DNA of 64,000 bases from Dehalococcoidia bacterium. Its GTDB lineage: Bacteria; Chloroflexota; Dehalococcoidia; SpSt-223. A program made the translations under genes and the position numbers. The notes under the pieces are model-generated. The model was not told where the DNA came from. It ran no database searches and saw only the letters and a program-made list of their open reading frames with translations. Shown here piece by piece: positions 59,303 through 64,000 of the stretch; the stretch's first letter is position 1; the number at the start of each line of letters is the position of its first letter. The stretch covers positions 93,513-157,512 of the forward strand of contig JANWZD010000007.1 of NCBI GenBank assembly GCA_025054935.1. The letters run 5' to 3'.

Positions 59303-59333
59303 GAATTGGCCGTACGTTTCAGACAGCCAATTC
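59303..59333. promoter_or_regulatory. Inverted repeat over hsp20 start site, putative operator
   Basis: Arms GAATTGGC (59303-59310) and GCCAATTC (59326-59333) with a 15-base spacer. It begins one base from the -10 and extends over the expected transcription start into the 5' leader. It does not match CIRCE or HAIR. It may be a repressor site or a temperature-sensitive hairpin. Confidence 0.6.
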
Positions 59334-59334
59334 C

Positions 59335-59363
59335 TATCTATATCAGATCGAACAGACTGTCAA
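59335..59363 (-). promoter_or_regulatory. Strong sigma-70 promoter of hsp20
   Basis: On the minus strand TTGACA (complement of 59358-59363) and TAGATA (complement of 59335-59340) are 17 bp apart. The surrounding region is AT-richer than average. Leader ~40 bases with the AAAGGAGG site. Confidence 0.7.
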
Positions 59364-59721
59364 GAGGTCAAGATTAGCGTTCCATTAGAGATCTCTCGAA
59401 GATGCACTATAGGACACAGCGATCGCACAAACGGATTTCCTGCAAAGAAAACAGACGAGGGCATTCCCTGCGAGGAGAGGAGGGCTGCAAGCCATCCACA
59501 CTATGCCGAGTGCGGAAATAGAGGCACATGCGGGCAGCTGGGCACTAATGCGTCATTAATTGAGCCAAGCGGGCGGCTTTCTGCATTTCAAGCAGCCAGC
59601 CGCTCGATTGCGCCTATCATCTCGTCTGAGCGCGCCATCATGTGGCCAACGCTGCAAAGAGAGGGGAATACCGCCGGGTCCCGTCCCCGCGCTCTGGCGA
59701 GCAGGGCGCTCACGCGCCGCC
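59364..59721. other. AT-richer intergenic stretch without gene
   Basis: About 360 bp between the hsp20 promoter and the end of the alpha/beta hydrolase gene. It contains a 10-bp palindrome AGAGATCTCT (59387-59396) and no coding frame with start signal. The AT content is higher than in flanking genes. No RNA family recognised. Confidence 0.4.
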
Positions 59722-60531
59722 TCACCGCTCCTGGTCGAGGAAGTCGCGGACGATCGCCGCGATCGCCGGAGCGTGCAGGGTGAGCATCCCATGCCCCATC
59801 TCCGGCAGTTCGAGCAGCCGGCCGTTCCGAATGTAGGCTGCGGCACGGCGGGTCGGCTCGACGAGGTCATCATTCGGACAGAGCACGAGCACCGGCTGCT
59901 CGACCTTCGGCAGGTTGTCGGCGTGGTGATAGTCGAAGGCGGCGCGATGCCCCCACCAGCTCCGTTCGCCGCCGCGCAAGCTCTCCGCGACCTCGCGCTG
60001 CACCATCTCCAGGGTCATCCCCGGCCCGCGCCACTCGTAAATCGCCTTCCAGCGCCGGACGAGATGCGACCCATCCTCCGCCAGCGGCTCCGGCTTGCCC
60101 ATCGTCTGCCGCTGGCGGGCGAGCTCCTCGTCGGTATAGATCGGCGCTGAAACGAGCACCAGATGGGCAACGCGTTCCGGCGCCGTCAACGCTGTTTCGA
60201 CCGCGATCTTCGAGCCGGTGTGATAGCCCATCAGGTCAACCTGCTCGAGGCCGAGCGCGTCTATCACCTCGATCATGGCGAGCGCATAGTCATGAATTGT
60301 TGGCGGCGCAGGAGGGGGGTCCGACTCGCCGAAGCCGGGCGTATCGGGAGCGACCGCAATCCGGTCGTTTCCCATCTCTTCGAGAAAGGCGGTGTACATC
60401 CGTCCTGACCCGGGCGAGAGATGAAAACAGACAAGAGGGCGCTTGGGAGTGACGCCCGCGGGCGGCCGGGCGATCCGCAGATGAAGCTGCCCATAGCGAC
60501 CGTCGATATACAGCCGACGCACCGCGCTCAT
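59722..60531 (-). CDS. Alpha/beta-fold protein with GYHTG elbow
   Basis: A 269-residue alpha/beta-hydrolase-fold protein. In place of the Ser elbow it has GYHTG (102-106) with His104 at the nucleophile position, preceded by the oxyanion-side HLSPGSG (37-43). A late GHGMLTLH supplies His. These features match the fused protein next door. Start ATG 60531 overlaps the upstream gene by 4 bp (ATGA). Likely not a classical serine hydrolase; substrate unknown. Confidence 0.82.
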   Translation of the reverse strand: MSAVRRLYIDGRYGQLHLRIARPPAGVTPKRPLVCFHLSPGSGRMYTAFLEEMGNDRIAVAPDTPGFGESDPPPAPPTIHDYALAMIEVIDALGLEQVDLMGYHTGSKIAVETALTAPERVAHLVLVSAPIYTDEELARQRQTMGKPEPLAEDGSHLVRRWKAIYEWRGPGMTLEMVQREVAESLRGGERSWWGHRAAFDYHHADNLPKVEQPVLVLCPNDDLVEPTRRAAAYIRNGRLLELPEMGHGMLTLHAPAIAAIVRDFLDQER

Positions 60532-62249
60532 GCTACGCGTCCTTCCTCCGGGAGCGGCAAGTCCGCAAGGAAGGTGCGCCAGAGAGAGACCGCATGGGAA
60601 AAGCCCTCCGGCGTCGAGCGAGGATGGGTTACATACGCGACGGCGTTCGGCGTCAGGCGTTTCCCCTCTTCGAGGAAAACCCGCAGCGGGTCGGTCGGGC
60701 TTGCGCAATGCATAGTCGGCGCCTGGATCAGCGGCAACCGCTCCCGGGTAGGGTAGGCGAATGCCGCCCGGTAGGATTTATGGTACGTTTTCCCGCCCTT
60801 GATGAACTCGACGAAGCTCCGGTGCATCGCCTCGGGGTCTGCCAGCCCGGCCCGCCGCGCGCTCGCCGCTGTCCGGTCAAAGTAAGGGTAGAAGAGCTGC
60901 ATGTCGCGCAGCTGGTTCCATGCCCAGATGAGATGATCGCCGTAGGAACTGAGCCGGAGCGGGATCGGATAGTTCTCGATCAGCCACTTCGTTTTCTCTG
61001 GGTCGTAGAGCGTGATGCCGTCCAAGATCAGATGCTTGACCTGAGCAGGCCGCTTGATGGCGATGTCGATGGCGATCATGGCGCCTGTATGGGAACCAAG
61101 GAGGTCATACTCCGGCCAGCCAAGCTGATCGATGGCTTCTAGAAGCACGTCGGCAAGGTCGCCGATCTCCGGCGTGCCGGGGAGCGGCGCCGAGTCGCCA
61201 TTGCAGGGGTTGTCAAACGTGACCACCGGGCGGTCCAGGCCAAAGCGGAGCAGCAGCGGCTCCATGCTTAGGCTTGAGCCGGGCGAAGCATGGAGGATGA
61301 CAAGGGGGCGTTCCGGGCCCTCGCCGCTTTTGCGCATCAGCACTTGGCCGACCGAGGTCAGCGCATAGTCGCGGCGCACCTCGCTCACGAGGAACGGCAC
61401 GGGCGGCGGCGGCGGGGGCGGCGGCAGCGTCTCCTCCCCGCCAAGGAACTCGACGATCTTGGCCGCGAACGCGCCGTCCTCGCCGTCGTCGACAATCTCG
61501 TTCAACACGGTGTCCGGCAGCCTGCCAACGCGATCGAGATACCTCCGCAACGGGTCGTGAGCGCGCGTAAACAGCGCCGTCGGAACCGTCACTTTCTGAA
61601 GAGCAGCGACCGCATCGTATCGGAACGCTGCGCGATACCCTTTCCGGTAGTGATTTCCCGCCCGCAGCATATCGACGAAGTGGTCGTGCAGCACCTCATC
61701 CGAGGGCACGCCGCGCAGCAGCCGCCCCTCCGGCGTTCGGTTAAACCACGGCCAGAAGAGCGTCATATCCCGCCGCATCGTCCACTGCTGCACGAGGTGG
61801 CTGCCATCCGAAACAGGAATGAAGAATGGCGTGTAATTGTCGAGCAGCCATTGGACCGTCTCGGGCGGGTAGGCGCCGACGCCGTCGAGGACGAGCCGGC
61901 GCACGCGATGGGGATAGCGGATCGCGAACTCTAAGGCGATCTTCGTTCCCGTATGCGAGCCAAACAGGTTACAGCGGCTCACGCCGAGGGCGTCGAGCGT
62001 TTCGGCGAGCGCTTCGGCGAAATCGCCGATCGTCGGCTCCTCTGCTTCGAGCGGCGACGACTCTCCGTAGCCGGGGGTGTCGGGAGCGATGACGGTGTAG
62101 CGCTCGCTCAAACGAGCAATTAACGGCTCCAGCGACCAAGAGCTCCCCGGCGAGGCATGGATCATCACCAAGGGCGGGCCGTCGCCCGCGCGCCGATAGT
62201 GAACCCGCCGCTCGCCTGCGTGGGCATAGTGCTTCAGGAGTGTGGCCAT
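60528..62249 (-). CDS. Tandem two-domain alpha/beta-fold fusion protein
   Basis: A 573-residue protein made of two alpha/beta-hydrolase domains, ~1-270 and ~290-570, joined by a Pro-rich linker (275-285). Both have HASPGSS at the oxyanion region and a GSHTG elbow with His99 and His387 where Ser is expected. The two halves are clearly duplicated and resemble the downstream single-domain protein. First gene of a two-gene operon (stop-start overlap). Start ATG 62249. Possibly a pseudo-hydrolase or an unusual lyase; function unknown. Confidence 0.82.
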   Translation of the reverse strand: MATLLKHYAHAGERRVHYRRAGDGPPLVMIHASPGSSWSLEPLIARLSERYTVIAPDTPGYGESSPLEAEEPTIGDFAEALAETLDALGVSRCNLFGSHTGTKIALEFAIRYPHRVRRLVLDGVGAYPPETVQWLLDNYTPFFIPVSDGSHLVQQWTMRRDMTLFWPWFNRTPEGRLLRGVPSDEVLHDHFVDMLRAGNHYRKGYRAAFRYDAVAALQKVTVPTALFTRAHDPLRRYLDRVGRLPDTVLNEIVDDGEDGAFAAKIVEFLGGEETLPPPPPPPPVPFLVSEVRRDYALTSVGQVLMRKSGEGPERPLVILHASPGSSLSMEPLLLRFGLDRPVVTFDNPCNGDSAPLPGTPEIGDLADVLLEAIDQLGWPEYDLLGSHTGAMIAIDIAIKRPAQVKHLILDGITLYDPEKTKWLIENYPIPLRLSSYGDHLIWAWNQLRDMQLFYPYFDRTAASARRAGLADPEAMHRSFVEFIKGGKTYHKSYRAAFAYPTRERLPLIQAPTMHCASPTDPLRVFLEEGKRLTPNAVAYVTHPRSTPEGFSHAVSLWRTFLADLPLPEEGRVA

Positions 62250-62652
62250 TGCCCCCCCACATGCTGGTGTCTCGCTCGCGGTCAGCATACATCGTCGCGA
62301 TCACCAGCGCGCGCCTGCCGAGGCAGAGGAGACCTTCCCTCGTCATCCACTCGCCCGCTGCAGAACTGCGCGGACGCGGAGCAGGGGCGTCGGCGTCATG
62401 CGACGAGTGTGCTGCCCCCTCGCCCTCCTGCGCGTCGGAGCGTGCCTGCGCCGCACGGTCAGGGCACCGCCTCGCGGCAGACGGCTCGAGGCGGTCGCCA
62501 GCAGGCGTCGGGAGAGTGGGTCTGCTCTTAACCGCGCCGATGCCGCCGACCTCGAGCGGCACCCCAACGGCGGGATCGCGATGCGCGGCCCTTTCCTCTC
62601 CTCTTTTGGGCACCGACGAGCGGGAACGCGTGCGTCGGTCGGCTGAGGATGC
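62250..62652. other. Intergenic stretch, no gene seen
   Basis: About 400 bp between the fusion gene and the Ig-like membrane protein gene. Only short non-conserved frames on both strands. It must contain the promoter of the fusion operon, but no clear hexamer pair is visible. Confidence 0.4.
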
Positions 62653-63357
62653 TCAGCGGCCGACTGGGAGGTCGGCCTCGGCACTCGAGGCGCCGCAGGT
62701 CACCCGCACTTTCCCCACCCCCGTTGGCGACGACGGCGGGATTGTCCAGCGCCAACTTGCCCGTCCGAGCCGATCGGCCGCTTGGTTGTTCAGGCCCGCG
62801 GCTGGGCTCTCCTCGCCGTTCGGCAAGATGACGGTGATGGCACAGGAGGCGCCGGGCACGGTTTGAACGGTCACGGCGGCTTGCCCTCCCGGCGCAGCGC
62901 TTTGAACAACGAGGAAAGAGAGCGGAGCATTCGAGGCTGGGCGCGGCGGCGCGTTCGGCGGCGTGAGCGAGATGGAGAGAATGCCGCCGTTCCCGGCGCA
63001 GGCGCCTTCGATCGCCGTTCCGATGATGAGCCGGCCATCCTGACAGGTGATGTAATACTGCGACGGCGTCGGCGTTGCGGTCGGCAGCGCCGGAGGAGAG
63101 GCCGTTGGCGCTGCCGGAACTGCTGTCGGCGACTGGGGAGGAACGGGGGTCGCACCCGGGGAAAGCCCCGGTCCCACCGGCAATTCGAGCACGCGCTCCT
63201 CATGCCGAGGGCGAAGCCACGCCAGCGCGTCTGGGCGCGCGAGCGCGAGCCCAAAGGCGAGCAAGGCGCAGCTGACGATTGCGGCGAGGCCGAGCACAAG
63301 CAGCATCCCAGCAAGCCGAGATGCCCGCTCGGCGGCAGGATCGCGCGGAGCGGTCAT
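62653..63357 (-). CDS. Membrane-anchored protein with Pro-rich stalk and Ig-like domain
   Basis: A 234-residue protein. A single hydrophobic helix at about 15-40 anchors it, followed by a Pro/Thr/Ala-rich stalk (about 65-99) and a C-terminal domain (about 140-234) with the pattern VQTVPGASCAITV ... GRASWRWTIPPSSPTGVGKVRVTC, as in secreted Ig-like/beta-sandwich domains of Chloroflexi and Firmicutes. ATG 63357 has GGGGAGAGAG. Possibly binds cell-surface ligands. Function unknown. Confidence 0.75.
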   Translation of the reverse strand: MTAPRDPAAERASRLAGMLLVLGLAAIVSCALLAFGLALARPDALAWLRPRHEERVLELPVGPGLSPGATPVPPQSPTAVPAAPTASPPALPTATPTPSQYYITCQDGRLIIGTAIEGACAGNGGILSISLTPPNAPPRPASNAPLSFLVVQSAAPGGQAAVTVQTVPGASCAITVILPNGEESPAAGLNNQAADRLGRASWRWTIPPSSPTGVGKVRVTCGASSAEADLPVGR

Positions 63358-63403
63358 CTCTCTCTCCCCAGAAGAAAGCGCGCCGCAACCCGGCAGGCCT
63401 GCA

Positions 63404-64000
63404 TCACCACCATCCAAAGATCTGGCGGTGTGCCGACCAGACGGTCGTCTGCGCCCCCAAAAAGTGCGGCCCCAGCGCCCACTCCTCCACCGGTTCCCGC
63501 ACCACCCACCCCGTCTCTATCTCCGCAATGTGCGCACACGGCGCAAACTCCAGAATGTCCCGCTGGATCGCCAAGTACAGCCCCGGCTGCTGGTCGGATG
63601 GAGCGTTGCGGATCTCCGCCAAGCGCTCCGTCCACATCGGGTGGACAATATTCTTCCCGCCCCACATCCCGGGCGGCGGGTCATAGTCGTGAGCAAGGTC
63701 GTACATCGGCTCATACAGCGCGTGCCCGCACTCCTCCTTGAACCACATCGGCACCTTCCGCCCAAACGGCAGGCTCGTCTGCAGCCGCACCTCCACCACG
63801 ATCCCCAGCTCCTTCAGCGCCTCCCGCACAATCTCCCCAAACCGCAGCGACTCCCCGCTCGGCTGGATGTACAGCGGCGTCTCAAATCCCGCCGGATACG
63901 CGCTCGCCGCCAGCAGCTGCTTCGCCCGCGCAAGGTCTGTCTCATAGTGCCAGAAGGCGTCGGTGGAATATTTCGAGACGCTCGGGATGGGGGATGTGGA
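63404..64000 (-). CDS. Peptide-type ABC substrate-binding protein, C-terminal part (5' cut by window)
   Basis: The minus-strand frame runs to the right edge without a start; 198 residues are visible. Segments such as YETDLARAKQLLAASAYPAGF, SLRFGEIVREALKELGIVVEV and the C-terminal MWTERLAEIRNAPSDQQ and LYLAIQRDILEFAP match the family 5 (DppA/OppA-type) solute-binding proteins. The N-terminus with signal peptide would lie beyond 64000. Peptides, nickel or sugars are possible ligands. Confidence 0.87.
   Translation of the reverse strand, partial: STSPIPSVSKYSTDAFWHYETDLARAKQLLAASAYPAGFETPLYIQPSGESLRFGEIVREALKELGIVVEVRLQTSLPFGRKVPMWFKEECGHALYEPMYDLAHDYDPPPGMWGGKNIVHPMWTERLAEIRNAPSDQQPGLYLAIQRDILEFAPCAHIAEIETGWVVREPVEEWALGPHFLGAQTTVWSAHRQIFGWW

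Noticed and set aside
59303..59333. CIRCE or HAIR element at hsp20
   Set aside because: Arm sequence and spacing do not match either element.

Overview
The window is GC-rich (a strong G/C preference at third codon positions) and reads as a typical free-living bacterial chromosome, most likely a member of the Chloroflexota, possibly a thermophilic lineage. The evidence is indirect: many short convergent and divergent operons, several luciferase-like flavin oxidoreductases, a YabE/RpfB-like cell-wall protein with DUF348, G5 and 3D domains, an Alu-domain-bearing SRP RNA, CbiX-like and B12-linked genes, and a tandem ABC ATPase pair whose first member carries an AbrB-like tail. No tRNA, rRNA, cas gene, transposase, integrase or phage gene was seen. 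Frequent GTG and some TTG starts, repeated 4-bp GTGA/ATGA stop-start overlaps, and two genes that make best sense with CTG starts are notable.

Layout. 1-9.2 kb: a VWA protein (5' cut by the window), RidA, a MaoC-like dehydratase, clpS beside a lipid-kinase-like protein, a zinc-ribbon protein, a small gene with phased upstream direct repeats, a cobalamin-binding-protein homologue, a two-module VOC protein and an MFS exporter. 9.4-18.4 kb: a second MFS transporter overlapping a large GT39-type glycosyltransferase, an EamA transporter, a ParB-like protein, an SDR, a dienelactone hydrolase and a HAD phosphatase. 19-24.7 kb: a putative LOTUS-like protein, a CPFC microprotein, PPK2, then rsmA-ispE and the G5/3D protein, with a previously untranslated locus, the SRP RNA, upstream of the latter. 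25-30.4 kb: an LLM oxidoreductase, two ABC ATPases without permeases, galK-galT.

30.4-49.4 kb is accessory metabolism: alpha/beta hydrolase, PPOX flavoprotein, YhdH-type reductase, ABM monooxygenase, beta-propeller protein, DUF427, LLM oxidoreductases, fasciclin (with a palindromic operator at its start site), a CbiX-like fusion, two related methyltransferases, OsmC with two SCP2-like proteins, an amidohydrolase, DsbD-N-like and Yip1 proteins, two DinB-fold proteins and a second GT39 protein.

49.4-56.7 kb is the most distinctive region: an apparent six-gene minus-strand operon encoding three B12-binding-type radical SAM enzymes, a family 2 glycosyltransferase, an LPG-synthase-type membrane flippase-like protein and a GH26-like lipoprotein. 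It is a candidate for an undescribed pathway modifying a lipid, polyprenoid or glycolipid. 56.9-64 kb holds ybeY-dgkA-nth, a decayed gene, hsp20 with a strong promoter and an inverted-repeat operator, a pair of unusual alpha/beta-fold proteins (one a natural two-domain fusion), a membrane-anchored Ig-like protein and the end of a peptide-type ABC substrate-binding protein cut by the window edge.

Cobalamin recurs across the window (BtuF-like protein, CbiX-like fusion, three B12-type radical SAM enzymes). Function calls come from reading motifs only; no database search was possible.
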